From Colocasia esculenta (taxonomy: Eukaryota > Streptophyta > Magnoliopsida > Alismatales > Araceae), in NCBI GenBank assembly GCA_014218235.1, contig CM024759.1:73634042-73698041 (forward strand): DNA of 64,000 nt, written 5' to 3'. This document shows positions 11,401 to 23,999 of this stretch, in pieces. Made by a program: the position numbers and the translations under genes. The stretch's first letter is position 1. Each line of letters opens with the position of its first letter. Under the pieces are notes generated by a model that saw nothing but the letters and a program-made list of their open reading frames with translations, was not told the DNA's origin and made no database searches.

Positions 11401-12839
11401 TCACATACAATACTTTTTTAATTCATGTTTTCTTATTAAAATAAAAATAAAAAATAACGTTTGAGCAAAACAGCTCATCAAAACAAACTGCTGAAAGACT
11501 GAGAGATCCATCTGTGAAGGCTTCAATGCGTGGGTCACTTATTAATTAATGTAAGTCCAAGTCAGTACGAGATATAGTGTGGTCCAAGAGAATTACCTAT
11601 AAAAAAATAGTGTGGTCCGAGAGCAATTTTAAATGAGAGGTTTTAAGGCCCGCCAGAGTGCCAGGCATCTAATCTCTGCCAGAAGAGTACATACATGTTA
11701 TTTTTTAACAAGAGAGGGGTTTTTAGTAGGACGGAGTCTAGTGCCTCCCAAAAAAACAAATTAGCACCAGCCTTCAATATTAGCCGAGCTGCCGAGGTCC
11801 AGGGGAATGGCACCAGAGACATATTTTAACAAAATCAAAATTGGCCTTCTAACCTAGTTTATGGTGGTTTCTTTCCACTAAAATTTGTCTTTTAGTTACT
11901 GTTGCATGAGCTGAAAACATATTTATGTTTGGAACTAAATTATTTCTTAACTCATCACATAAATGAAGATGATGTGGAATGTTGTGAGAGATGATTGGAC
12001 CTACGTTCTCGTATTATTCTTCGTCGGACTCACTTCTGAGATGAGATGAGTCATCTATGAAGTTTTAGATAGATGCTTTATACTTTCCTCCTTGACTGAT
12101 GTCACTTGTTTGTACTAAATTTTTATCTATTTTCTTTTAACTCTATTCTATAAATAAATTTGATAAATTTATTTTTTAATTATAATAATAATAATAATAC
12201 AACAACTCATATGGTGTCAAATTAAACACCGTTATGAGTTAGTAGATAAGGAGAGCAGTGGATTATCATACAAATCGTGTCATATAAAATTGAAAAATGT
12301 TTTTTATTCGACAATCCGATAGAAAGATACATGTGGACGTCCCACCAATAAAATAATCCGATTCAACTTTATGTCCGATGGATGGACCGGATATTAAATA
12401 TTTCTTTATAAAATTTACTGCACTCCTCCGCCCCAGCTGCCACCAGGCAGTCGACAAAGTTGTGTCGTTATGACAGCATCTCATGACGTTCGAATACCCT
12501 TTGTGCATTATTCCACAATTTAAAAACAGTTATAATAAGCGGCGGCCATGGCGCCAACCCTTCCCTCTCTTGGACAGCGGCGCTTGTCCTCCAAGGCGAG
12601 TTGGGATGCGTTGGACTTGGTCCATCAAGTGCCGAAGGTGACACCCCCCACTTCTATGTATAGGTTCTTACTAATTAGGACGTACAATATGGGGATAGGA
12701 ATGAAATATGAAGATTAAGAATGAAATATAATGGAAGTTAGGAATAAGGTATCTATATCTTCATTCCAATTCTTTCTTTTTTCAATCTGATAATTCATTT
12801 TTTAAATTTCGATTCCCTCTTTCTCGTTACAATAATACA
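11401..12839. other. AT-rich intergenic DNA, no gene seen
   Basis: No ORF with recognisable content. A GC-rich island at 12,540-12,645 contains ATGGCGCCAACCCTTCC and could be a gene fragment, but I recognise nothing in its translation. Short A/T runs and an (AAT)n run near 12,183 are present. Confidence 0.6.
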
Positions 12840-13025
12840 TATGAGAAATATTTATTATATTTGTACATTATATTTTAAGTGCAATGTGATTAGGTAATAA
12901 TTCATGTGGCACTCTTCACATGAGGAGTGATAAAGTGACAACCTAATTGTTAGATATCACATAAATTTATTATCTAATTATATTAAACTTAAAATATAAT
13001 GTGAAAGTACAATAAATCTTTCTCA
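12840..13025. mobile_element. MITE, family 1, copy 1
   Basis: A ~185-bp AT-rich segment with imperfect inverted ends: ATTTATTATATTTGTACATT on the left and its complement near 13,000-13,015 on the right. The interior has GTGATTAGGTAATAATTCAT and CATGAGGAGTGATAAAGTG. The same sequence recurs at 32,278-32,460, so it is a dispersed non-autonomous element. The target duplication was not resolved. Confidence 0.65.
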
Positions 13026-13789
13026 ATATACATATATAGTAGTTAATCGCCATGTACAATATATTGGTACCCTAATAAATGCCCACGTACAACAAGGACA
13101 GATTTTATGCCATCATAAAGATAGGATAAGATGTGTTGTATAGGAGCAACGAGTATTAGTTAAAAAAAAAGGAACAACGAGTAGAGTATACATATGAAAA
13201 TTGAACCGAACACACAATCGTACATATCATTAAAATTTACATGAAAAATCCCTCCAAAGTGAACGGGAAAAATCACGAGGGGGATTTAATGGGGGAGAAA
13301 CAAATCATTTATAAAATAATGAATATAAAAATCTCTAATTATCTTGCCCAAAACTCAAGTAAAAATCATAAAAAATAACAGGATGATAAAGATTATATCA
13401 CTGTGCACAAAAAATCCAAACTCTCCTCGTGACCACAACAAGGGTCGAACCTATAGTGAGAACATTGACCGGATGATATATTGAGAACGGCCTTAACGTT
13501 GTCCTTGTCTTCTTCTCTTGCTCTCATGAGCTCAGCCAGCTGCACAACCCCCTATACATTTTTCTCCTTCAGCTGCACCTGCAGGTTTCTTTTTTTTTTT
13601 TTACTAAGCAAAGAAACAATCCTCATCGTTGATTAATGCAAGGAAAAATAACCCTAATGGGCTGTGGGTTAATTATCCACACCCACATGGGTTGAATTAA
13701 ATGGGCCATGGTGATCAATAACCTTCCCCTTCAACCCATAAGGAAGGTTGTCCCCGGACTCCCAAGTGTGAATACATGCCGGCTAGCAG
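13026..13789. other. Intergenic DNA, possible retrotransposon flank
   Basis: No coding evidence. The right part (13,650-13,760) has CCCACATGGGTTGAATTAAA and TTCAACCCATAAGGAAGG, low-complexity text common at the edge of copia LTRs, but no LTR could be paired. A poly-T run lies near 13,588. Confidence 0.4.
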
Positions 13790-16700
13790 TCGACACACGT
13801 CGCCTTTCTTTGGAATGGTCTTTGTCAACATGTCTATCCCATTATCATGTGTGAATTTTCAAAACTGTAACTTCTTTTCTTCTAACACATTTTGAATCCA
13901 ACATTAACTAACATCTATATGCTTTAACATAAAATGAAAGTTGCGTTCTTGCCCAAGTGGATGGTATTTTGACTGTCATAATGCACCGCATAAATTTCCT
14001 ATTTCAATCTTAATTCTGGTAAAAGTTTTTTTATCCACAACATCTCTTTGCAAGCTTCTAAAGCAACAACATATATGCCTCTTTGGTAGAGAAACAACAC
14101 ACCTTTGCAATCTGGATTGCCATGATACAATTCTCCCCTTTAAAAGTGAGTATAAAACTTGATATGGACTTTCTTGTGTCAATATTTCTTGCCATATCGA
14201 CATGCATGTATCTTGCTAGTATATGTGGTCCACCTCCGAAGCTTAAACAAACTTTGTAGCTTCCTCTAAGATATCTAAGGATCCACTTCACTACAATCTA
14301 ATGCTCTTTGCTTGGATTTGTAAGAAATCTACTAACATCACCCATTGCAAATGTGATGTCTGACCTCGTACATACTATCATGTACATCAAACTTCTGATG
14401 GATTTCACTCTGAGCAAAATGAAGTGACGTAAAAGAAGAGAACCAACTAACTTTATGTTGCTCATATTGAACCTATTCAACATCTTCTCGATGTATTTCT
14501 CCTGTGACAATCAAATTTTCGTATTTCTTCTATCATAAGAAATCTGCATACCCAATATTTACTTTGTTGGTCCCATGTCTTTCATCACAAAGGACTCACT
14601 TAATTCCTTCTTCAATCTATAAATTGTAGATATATCTTCCTCAAGAATAGGCATGCCATTGACATAAAATAAGTGAATAACAAAATCCTCACCAAACCAT
14701 TTGATGTACACACAATGATCTGAATGATCTGAATCCGTTCTTTTGTATCTATTTTCAGTTATAAATGAATCAAATTTCTTATACCACTATCTTCAAGCTT
14801 GCTTTAACCCATACAAGCTCTTTCTGTACTTGCATATATGATTGTCTTTGCCTTTGAATCACCATGAAGAAAAGTTGTCTTTACATGTAATTGCTCAACC
14901 TCCAAGCATAACATTTAGGGCAACGTGGATAGAAAATATGTTAACAATAGGAGAAAAAAAATCTCTTCAAAGTCAACATCTTTCTTTTGACGAAAGTCTT
15001 TCACAACCAATCTAGCTTTGCACTTTGGTTGAGAATGTTGTTCTTAAGTCCTCAATATGAAAATCTACTTATTCTTCAAGATCTTCCTTTCCTTTGATAC
15101 TTGCACCAAATTATATGTGTGATTCTTCTATAGAGCATGCATATGTTCCTACATAGTTGCTAAGCACTCCTTTCTTTGCTTACTTTCATCTGCCTCCTAG
15201 TAACATTGTGGTTTGCTTGCATCAATCAACATCACATACTCATCTATAGAGTATCTTCTAGAAGGCTGATGTTGTCTAGAAAATTTTCTCAAGTGAGGTT
15301 CTGTGGGAGATTGCTCTCTTCTTCCTACTCAACATGTCCTATCGATAAGTCAACATTTGCCTTTGCTTCATCTTCTTGCACATCTCCCTTGTCACATTGA
15401 CATATTGGAGGAGTAACTGAATCATGGTCTACTAATCCTCCTATAGAAGTCTTGGTTGGTGCATTTTTCTTCAAATCTTCAAAGGTTTGATTTTCAAAGA
15501 AGACCACATCTTTGCTTCTAAACACCTTCTACTTTTTTGGATCTCAAAACTTATAACCAAACTCATCATGTAAGAAACTAAGCAAATATATTCTTTTGTC
15601 TTACCATCTAGGTTGGACCTCCCAATGTCTAGAATATGTGCGCATGACAACCAAACACTCTCGAGTGCCTATATGAGACTTTTTTCTGACCATACATGCT
15701 CTGCAATATCACCATCTAGTTTTGTACAAGGTGACAAGTTGATTATATCAACTACAATCCTCCAAATGTCATCTCAAAATCTTTTAGGTAGCTTGGCCCA
15801 TGAAAACTTACATCAGATTTTTTCCATCATGGTGCAGTTCATCCTCTCTACAATTGTATTATGCTAAAGGTGTACCAAGAATGGTCATCTCATATTAATG
15901 GATGTCATGTGACCTACATTAATCATCAAGCAGTCCTATACACTCACAACCATTATCTGATCTTATGCATTTTAATTGCCTTTCTATATTCCTTTCAACC
16001 CTAACAAGATACTCTTTGAAAATATTAATAATATGATCTTTGGTCTTCAAAGCATAAGCCTAAGCTTTCCTAGAAAAATCATCCATAAAAGTGACAAAAT
16101 AAAGTATACCATTGATACCAGGAATATTAATAGATCTCGAAGAAGCTTTTATCCTCAAATGACTAAAAACATCTATATAGACATGGTCCAAAATATGTAT
16201 TTTTCTAGACAAAGTAGAATTAGCTAAGGAAGCTCTATGTTGTTTGCCAACCAAACACTCATATATGAGTTCATACATGTACCTTTTGAAGTCTATCATG
16301 ACTTCTCTCTTGTAAAGGGTTTACAACCCCTTCTCGCTTATGTGACCTAATCACTTATATTACAATTCCATGCTATTATTTTTTTGGTAGCATTCAACTG
16401 ATCATCATAAGCTTTAGCATGCAATTTGTACAAAGTGTGGTATAATTCCCACTTGCTATAACAAGAGAACCTTTTTGAACTTCTATTACCCTTTGTAAAA
16501 TTTTATATCAAAACTCAACCTCAAAACAATCACATGTCTCACATCCTTAAGCATCGACTTACAACCAAGGTTGATCTTTATGTGGATGTCACCCATGCCA
16601 ATGATGTCTATTGTGCCATAGTTTCCCATCTTGACAACGCCAAAAATTTTAGTCTTAGTCCTATAAGTAGCAAAGAACTTCCTCCATAGTGTAGCATGAT

Positions 16701-17520
16701 AAGAAATGTGTGTTAATAACCCATTTAAGATCATGGCACATGCAAGAATGTCATACTCTCTTGACTATGTATTCTCCACTTATTTTTTCTTTTTCTCGTG
16801 CTTCTTAGGTTGCTTGTAGTGATTCTTATAATATCCGTTGTCACCACAATTATAACAAATCATATCTTTTCTTGACTTTAACTTGCTTCTACCTTTGCGT
16901 GAGATATCTCTATCTTTGAACTTTGGCCTCCCTCTATTCTCTGACACAAGTGCATGTGAATCACTTTGAGAGATTGTTGAATTCTTTCTCCTCAACTTCT
17001 TATTTAACATACTACTTGTTACTTAGTTCATGCTAACAACACCATCCAGCGTAGGATCATTAAGGGACACCACCAATGTCCCCCAACTTTTTGGAAATAA
17101 GTTAAGAAGCAACAATGCACACAACCCATCATCAAGAGACATTTTCATAGAGGATAACTGGTTAGTGAGATTATGCATTTCATTCAAATGCTCAATAATA
17201 ACAGTCCCTTATTTGTATTTTAAGTTCACAAGTTTTTTTATCAAAAAAGTTTTGTTACTAACTATTCTTCTTTTATAGAGACCTTCTAACTTTTTTTCCA
17301 AAAGAAGTGTGTGAAACTATTAATAGAAGCATGGCAAAAGACACTATCATCAAGTCACTACCAAATAAACTCGACGATCTTCCAGGCTAACTATTTCCAC
17401 TTGTCATCTGTCATTGTTATGGACTTTGCACTATCTCCTTGCAAAAATCCATACAAATATTTACAATATAAGAGATCATCTATTCTTGGTTTCCATATCA
17501 TCTAATTGCTTTCATTCAAA
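13790..17520 (-). pseudogene. Ty1/copia (Tork/Tnt1-like) gag-pol remnant, heavily mutated
   Basis: On the minus strand, in order from 17,520 down: gag pieces, then the gag zinc knuckle (CYNCGDNGYYKNHYKQ near 16,830, last Cys replaced by Tyr). The protease region follows (VVKMGNYGT and IGMGDIHIKINLGCKSML, 16,540-16,660). Then come integrase fragments (15,325-16,300), RT (14,300-15,000) and an RNase H start (MKWILRYLRGSYKVCLSFGG near 14,290). The protease position that should hold the catalytic Asp reads INTHIS, so the active site is lost. The frame is cut by many stops and frameshifts, much more than the copia at the window start, so this is an older insertion. LTRs are not identifiable. Confidence 0.85.
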
Positions 17521-18260
17521 CTAACCAGTTAAGTTCGTGTTGTTTAACAATTGAGTTGTCCGGACCATCATGAAACCTCACATGGTATATTTAAACCTCT
17601 ATTTTTTGTTACTATACTCCTAATGTCAAATAATTATTAAAACACTCACTCATATTCCCACATCCATTTTTGCCGCGGAAGGCCGCATCTTGGGAAGATT
17701 TACAACATATTGCCCAACTTGTCAATACAAATAATTAATTAACTTTAATGAGGAGATATCTCGCAACCCTGAAATGTAGGCCCATTAAAAGGCTAGGCGG
17801 CACCCTTTGTAGAGTTTATATCTCAAGTGTTATAGAGCAGAGGTTCAAACGTCACTTACAGCTTGGGATGATCCGGTATGATATCATCATAGCTTTAAGA
17901 ACTTTGGAAGTTGTTGCCCTCGACCGAGTAGTTTGTCCATGGATAAATAATCTTGGAATAATGCAACGTACCCATCTTTTTCTCTCTTTTTTACACGGTA
18001 GTCGGTAGATAAATGTGTCAGTCAGTCTCCTCAACTTTATTTAACAGGCCTGCTAAAACACTTTATTTCGGGATAAAGCCTGCTACACAACCAGGCTAAA
18101 GAAATTCCACTATCCGGCCTTTAACATGCTATAGAACCAGTCTTCAAAGTTTTAAAGACTGTGGATAACTATAGTCCCTCTCCCCTTCTTTTGCCAGTGT
18201 TCAATGGTCATTATTTCTCTTATATGGTAGGTAATTATTATCATCATCATAATCTTATCT
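17521..18260. other. Intergenic DNA, no gene seen
   Basis: No supported feature. It may include remains of the 5' LTR of the adjacent minus-strand copia, since the gag pieces end here, but no LTR end pairs were found. Confidence 0.5.
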
Positions 18261-18529
18261 TATTATTTAGGAAAAATTAATTAGAAATCCTTGTCAGAGA
18301 ATTAAACTTAATTTATAGTCACTGTCAAAAAACTAGAAATCATATAGTCCTTTCTTTTTTGTGTTGTTAAATTTCTAATCCCTACTTTTTGTTGCTCAGT
18401 ATTTATGAGTCTTGAAATACGAGTCGTCGCATCAATTTTTTTTCTTATTTTGTCATTCCTTCTTCTGGTCTTTCCCTATGTAGACTTACATTCATTACCG
18501 TTAGTGTACATATTGCTTACAGTAAGCTT

Positions 18530-18900
18530 TGATATCACTTACAGTAAGTCTATATATCACTCATAGTGAGTCTTCATATCACTTACAGTAAGTCTTTAAT
18601 ATCACTTACAGTAAACCTTTAATATCACTTATAGTAAGCATTTGATATCACTTATAGTAAGCTTACATATCGCTTATAGGAAGCCTTCATATCACTTACA
18701 GTAAGTCTTTAATATCACTTACAGTAAGTCTTTAATATCACTTATTGTAAGCCTTTGATATCACTTACAGGAAGTTTTTATATCACTTACAGTAAGTCTT
18801 TAATATCACTTACAGTAAGCCTTTGATATCACTTACAGTAAGTCTATATATCGCTTATAGGAAGTCTTCATATCACTTACAGTAAGTCTTGGTATCAGTT
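18530..18900. repeat. 23-bp minisatellite, left arm of foldback element
   Basis: About 15 tandem copies of a unit like ATATCACTTACAGTAAGTCT, with variants CTTATAGTAAGC and CGCTTATAGGAAG. Each core (CTTACAGTAAG) is itself a perfect short palindrome. The complement array occupies 20,238-20,540. Confidence 0.9.
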
Positions 18901-18950
18901 ATAGCCTACAACTATAAACTTTTAAAAACAAAAAACTTTATTTGTTTGTG

Positions 18951-19018
18951 AGTACTAGGATTCGAATTCAGATCTCTACAAACTCAACATGAGATACACT
19001 TACCACTAAACTACAACC
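18951..19018 (-). other. tRNA-like segment, left arm
   Basis: On the minus strand it has an A-box-like TAGTTTAGTGGTAAG and a B-box-like GAATTCGAATCC about 30 bases later, with spacing like a tRNA gene. It is the inverted partner of the segment at 20,111-20,180. A full cloverleaf is not evident, so this is more likely a tRNA-derived (SINE-type) head than a working tRNA gene. Confidence 0.5.
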
Positions 19019-20110
19019 ACAATTGTGTTACAATATAACATCTAATATATTTCATTAAGTATTGATATCATTTATAGTAAATATACATATCACTTACAGT
19101 AAGCCTTTGACATTACTTATAGTATATGTTAAACTCAATTACAGTAATTGTTATTCTCTATTACAATATATATTTATTCTATATTATAGCCTATGTTAAG
19201 CCTCATTACAATAAATATTATTTCTTATTATGGTATATATTATGTTCTGTTACAGTAAACATTATCATCTATTATAGTAAACTCAATTCTCTATTACAAT
19301 ATATGTTTATTTTCTATTGCAATCTATGTTAAGTCTTGTTACAGTAAATATCATTCTCTGTTACAATATACATTAAGCTTTGTTACAGAATAACATAAGT
19401 TAATATATGTTATTCTGTAGGTTAATGTACATTGTAACAGAGCTTAATATACATTAACCTACACTAATAACATACATTAACCTATATTATTGTTACAGAA
19501 TAACATAGGTTAATGTATATTGTAACAAAACTTAATGTATATTATTAATGTAGGTTAAGGTATACTGTAACATAGTTTAATGTATATTGTAACAAAGTTT
19601 AATGTATATTATTAATGTAGGTTAATGTATGGTATAAGCTCTGTTACAATATATATTAAGTTCTGTTACAATATGTTATTAATGTAGGTTAATGTAACAG
19701 TGCTTATAATGTATAATATAACATACATTAACCTATGTTATTCTACAACAGAGCTTAATGTATATTGTAACAGGGAATGATATTTACTGTAACAAGACTT
19801 AACATAGGTTGTAATAGAAAATAAACATATATTGTAATAGAGAATTGAGTTTACTACAATAGATGATAATGTTTACTGTAACAGAACTTAATGTATACTA
19901 TAATAGGGAATAATATTTACTGTAATGAAGCTTAACATAGGTTATAATATAGAATAAACATATATTGTAATAGAGAATAACGTTTATTGTAATTAAGTTT
20001 AACATATACTATAAGTAATGTCAAAGGCTTACTGTAAGTGATATGTATATTTACTGTAAATAGTATCAATACTTAATGAAATATATTAAATATTATATTA
20101 TAACACAACT

Positions 20111-20180
20111 GTGGTTGTAGCTTAGTGGTAAGTGTATCTCATGTTGAGTTTGTGGAGACCTGGGTTTGAATCTTAGCACT
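20111..20180 (+). other. tRNA-like segment, right arm
   Basis: It reads GTGGTTGTAGCTTAGTGGTA followed about 30 bases later by CTGGGTTTGAATCTTAG. TAGCTTAGTGG fits the pol III A box well, and GGGTTTGAATC resembles the B box. As in the left arm, acceptor-stem pairing is poor, so I do not call a tRNA gene. Confidence 0.5.
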
Positions 20181-20237
20181 CACAAATAAATAAAAAAAAA
20201 TTTATTATTTTTTAAAAGCTTATAGTTGTAGGCTATA

Positions 20238-20540
20238 ACTGATACCAAGACTTATTATAAGTGATATGAAGACTTCTTGTAAGTGATATGAAGGCTTCCT
20301 GTAAGCGATATATAGACTTACTGTAAGTGATATCACTTACTGTAAGTGATATGAAGGCTTCCTGTAAGCGATATGTAAGCTTACTGTAAGTGATATCAAA
20401 GGCTTACTATAAGTGATATCAAAGACTTACTATAAGTGATATTAAAGACTTACTGTAAGTAATATTAAAGACTTATTGTAAGTGATATGAAAACTTACTG
20501 TGAATGATATATAGATTTACTGTAAGTGATATCAAAACTT
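20238..20540. repeat. 23-bp minisatellite, right arm of foldback element
   Basis: Mirror copy of the left array, read as CTTACTGTAAGTGATAT units. It has slightly fewer copies than the left arm and some divergence, so the two arms are no longer kept identical. Confidence 0.9.
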
Positions 20541-20806
20541 ACTATAAGCAATATGTACACTAATTGTAACGAATGTAAGTCTACATATGAAAAGACCAAA
20601 AGAAGGAATGGCAAAATAGGAAAAAGTTGATGCTAAAAGGACGACTCGTATTCCAAGACTCATAAATACTGAGCAACAAAAAGTAGGGACTAGAAATTAA
20701 ACAACACAAAAAAGAAAAGATTATATGACTTCTGATTTTCTAACAGGGACTATAAATTAAGTCAACATTCTAACAATGACTTAGAATTAATTTTTCCTAT
20801 TATTTA

Positions 20807-21458
20807 AGATCAGCTATATATATCTTTTTTGCCAATTTGATTAGAATTCATGTGATAATTTGACATTATTTTCACTCCTGACTATCGACCTTCTGCAAAT
20901 CCTCCTCTTTTTTCACTCGGACTTGAGATCGGCTATGACAGAGTTATATGGTAGGTAATCTAAGTTAATTTAAAGAGATTTTTCTTAACAACCATTCTTA
21001 CACTAGAAATGGCAAATCTGCTATCTTTAGATTCATAGAGTTTCAAAAATCATGCTTGGAATTAAAACGTTGCATATATGTCATGGACGTTATAAGGCAT
21101 TACCATGGTCCCACCTAATTATGATTAACTTTAACCAATGTGCGAAATGTCATTTGTACCCCTCCAAGCTCCAGTAAGAATCTCTTTCTCTTTCTCTTTC
21201 TCTCTCTTCTGGTTTCTCTCTCACCTCGGTCCATCCCCATCTCTCTCTAGTCTCTATCTCTGATTCTCTGGCCCACAACCACTGTGCTGGTGGGGAAGGG
21301 GTAGAGGGTATTTTTCGTATAGAGAATCTAGAAGGAATATTCTCTTTCTTTTTAATGATAGTTAACCACATGATTTTTAAAAACTATATGCATTTTAAGA
21401 TGACAGATTTGCCATTTTTAATGTAAGAATATTTTTTTAGCAAAAATTCCTAAGTTAC
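20807..21458. other. Intergenic DNA, no gene seen
   Basis: No gene support. A CT-rich microsatellite-like tract at 21,179-21,260 (TCTTTCTCTTTCTC units) produces a spurious minus-strand ORF. Confidence 0.6.
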
Positions 21459-21841
21459 GCTATAATGAAACTTATTTATAAGAGAAATGTTATACTCCCA
21501 ACTAGTCGGGAGTATAGTGTGATGTGGAGAGGTCGTGTCTCTCCACAGCACGCTATATGGAGGGGCGCAGCTCCCGGTGCATTTAATGTACTTTTTTTTA
21601 CCCTCAAATAATATATACAAATATCTATTTAGTACACACAAATATCCATTTAGTGCATACAAATAGCGATTTAGTACATACATTCTTATACTATTTGTAT
21701 GCACTAAATCGGTATTTGTGTGTACTAAATGGGTATTTGTGTACATGGCACGCTGTGGAGTGGCACGGCTCCTTCACGCGAAACTATGCTATCGATTAGC
21801 TGGGAGCATATCATTACTCTATTTATAAATTATGTTATAGC
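21459..21841. mobile_element. MITE with ~45-bp imperfect inverted ends
   Basis: The left end GCTATAATGAAACTTATTTA continuing to ATACTCCCAACTAG pairs with the right end, whose complement begins GCTATAACATAATTTATAAA and runs to ATGCTCCCAGCTAA. Inside are GGAGAGGTCGTGTCTCTCC and the internal direct/inverted repeat TTTGTATGCACTAAAT. It is 383 bp and non-coding. The target duplication was not resolved. Confidence 0.65.
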
Positions 21842-22141
21842 AGTACTATCTAGTCCATATAATAATATAAAATTACAAAGATCCCTCCTCGGCAAAATCC
21901 GCTTGGTGATGGAGAGATAAAAATTTCATATAATTAGATAATAAGAACTTTAATTGGCATCCACTTTGTATACCTAAAACGGCATAAATCACGGTACTAG
22001 ATGATTATGCTACATTAATTTGAATGATTAAATAAAGTTTCTTATATTTTTCAACTTCTTTATGTGATATTTTTATGTTTATTTCTTTTCTTTTGAAGTT
22101 CATTCATTTAAATATTAATCAACTCACAAAATTTTAAAAAA

Positions 22142-22262
22142 TCAATCTGACTCATTTCCCACTATATCTTAATGGTATGGTACCGTACCGTACTATGTCA
22201 TAGAGAATGTGACATGATCGATGTACGTGATACGACGAACCATGGATGAGATACATTCTAAA
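22142..22262. repeat. Dispersed repeat with GGTACCGTACC-type core, copy 1
   Basis: Shares TGGTACCGTACCGTAC, AGAGAATGTGACA, GGTCGAT/GATCGAT and GTGAACC/CGAACC in the same order with 24,680-24,770. The two copies are 2.5 kb apart and diverged. Origin unknown. Confidence 0.55.
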
Positions 22263-22397
22263 AATGTTATGAGTTTTTGTCTCGCCCCTCCCACTACCAC
22301 CCTTTAATAAATGTCCAAAAAAGAGGCATTGGTTGGATTTTATTCGCTAGCTAAGAGCCATCCCCTCAGTCCAAACACTTTTTGAACTCTTTGTTAA

Positions 22398-22552
22398 GAG
22401 CAATGTTAGGTGCACGAGACACCGCGTAAATCATTTGCCCAGTGCCCCCTGTGATTGGGTGGTGTATAAGTGGGACCTACGCGCCAATCAATCGACTGAC
22501 GTAATTGGGAAAATGATTTGTTCGGTTGCCCAACCACGTAATATTTTCTCTC
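22398..22552. mobile_element. Small MITE
   Basis: A 155-bp element. Its left end GAGCAATGTTAGGTGCACGA and the complement of its right end (GAGAGAAAATATTACGTGG) align, with AAATCATTTGCCCA against AAATCATTTTCCCA further in. TGTTAA flanks it on both sides (22,392-22,397 and 22,553-22,558), a possible 6-bp duplication containing the TAA expected of PIF/Harbinger or other MITEs. Confidence 0.6.
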
Positions 22553-22559
22553 TGTTAAT

Positions 22560-23198
22560 AAATTAGATTAAAATTAATTCAGAGTTAATCTAAAAATATT
22601 TAGATATGGGGTTAAAGTTAAACTTGTTAAATGTAGTTGGAGTCGGGTTAAACATTCATTAACCAATCTTTCTCTAACCTCCTATCCACCCCACTTTACC
22701 TTGTGGCCGTACGCATCATTTATGGCTTGTCACTTTTATTACTTTCGCTGTTCCGTTATCTTTGCACCCTGTTTCGTCGCCATACGCATCATGTACGGTT
22801 TAAAATTTTTATTATGTATGCCCTGATCGCACTTCAGTAATCAATGAGTGCAATTATTAGACTTTTATTAAATAATATGTTCTAAAAAATTTAGATAATA
22901 ATAATAATATTCATGCAACGTTATAATGTCCGCAAATATGTGTCAGATTTCTTTGTTGATATATATGATACCATATATTTTTTATAACTAAAGTCTATCC
23001 ACAAATGAAAGAGATTAAAAAATGAGGTGACGAGAACACCGTGGCAGTTTGCTGCGGTACGCGCGAACCATATTTTGTCTGGGCTGTCGGGTCATCTCAA
23101 TGGGGGTGACTCAGGTGTGCCGCGGTGGCACGCCGTGGATCGGTATGGTCTGATTCGCTAATTTTTATTTTCTTCGTATCTCTCTCATATCTAGTATA
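22560..23198. other. Intergenic DNA, no gene seen
   Basis: No ORF of interest. A GC-rich patch at 23,035-23,160 (CGTGGCAGTTTGCTGCGG, GTGCCGCGGTGGCACG) contains small palindromes of unknown meaning. Confidence 0.5.
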
Positions 23199-23795
23199 TT
23201 TAAGGGGTCTAATGTTATTTAATTGAGATAAAATTTTAAACATAAATTAATTAAGAGATGATACACATTATAGTAATATATTTTAATTTTTTAATTATTT
23301 TATTTGTCAAGTAAAAATTATCTCAAAAATCATTAGGTCGACTTAATCTCAACATCTATGCATCAATAACTCCTGATATTTATATTTTTAGAATCATTAC
23401 ATTTTTTAGTAATTATGATGACTTCAGATTTGACTTTATTTTCGAAACCAAATGTCGTCTAATTAAAGTGCACATAGGGTTCATCATACCGCAACAAATC
23501 CTGTGTGCACTTAAGGGGTCTAAATGGTGTAGAATTGAGATAAAATTTAAAATATAAGTTAATTAAGAGATGATACAAATTATAGTAATTATAGTTTAAT
23601 TTTTTAAATTAATTTTTTGTCAAGTAAAAATTGTCCAAAAAATCATTAGGTCAACTTAATCTCAACTTCTATGCATCAATAGTTCTTAATATTTTATATT
23701 TTTAAAATTATTATATATTTTTAATAATTATGATGACTTCATATTTGACTTTATTTTTAGAACCGAATGTCGTCTCATTGAAGTACACACAATCA
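23199..23795. repeat. Two-copy direct repeat (~300 bp unit), related to the foldback at 33.8 kb
   Basis: Both copies begin TTAAGGGGTCTAA (23,199 and 23,512). They then share TTGAGATAAAATTT, AATTAAGAGATGATACA, CATTAGGTC, ACTTAATCTCAAC and TAATTATGATGACTTCA in order. The order GTTAATT...GATGATACA...ACTTAATCTCAA also matches the arms of the inverted repeat at 33,834-34,425, so this is the same family. Confidence 0.8.
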
Positions 23796-23999
23796 AAGTT
23801 AGTACAATAATTATATTAATAATATAAAAATATTCTAAATTTAAAGATAATTATGTTTTATACAAGTGATCATATCTTAAGTATAATTTACTCTCTTTTA
23901 ATTTTTTTAGTGTCATATTAATATTTTATTATAAATTTTAAGACGTTACCGTTTTGTTTATGTTTTCAGATTCTTGGTGTTGATCTAATAGAATATATT

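Larger units (their letters stand above)
18270..20797. mobile_element. Mutator-like foldback element with ~1.2-kb inverted arms
   Basis: The left end begins GGAAAAATTAATTAGAA at 18,270 and the right end is its complement, finishing AATTAATTTTTCC at 20,797. Both are flanked by the perfect 9-bp direct repeat TATTATTTA (18,261-18,269 and 20,798-20,806). A 9-bp duplication with terminal G-rich inverted ends is the hallmark of Mutator-superfamily elements. The whole 2,528 bp is one giant imperfect palindrome. Each arm contains a unique outer ~230 bp, a 23-bp minisatellite, a tRNA-like stretch and AT-rich repeats near the dyad. There is no transposase, so it is non-autonomous. Confidence 0.88.

Noticed and set aside
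18530..18900. CRISPR-like array of short repeats
   Set aside because: A plant genome, units tandem with no unique spacers, and the mirror-image array in the other arm shows a foldback transposon.
20111..20180. Functional tRNA gene
   Set aside because: A- and B-box-like elements exist but acceptor and anticodon stems do not pair well, and the segment is duplicated inverted inside a transposon.
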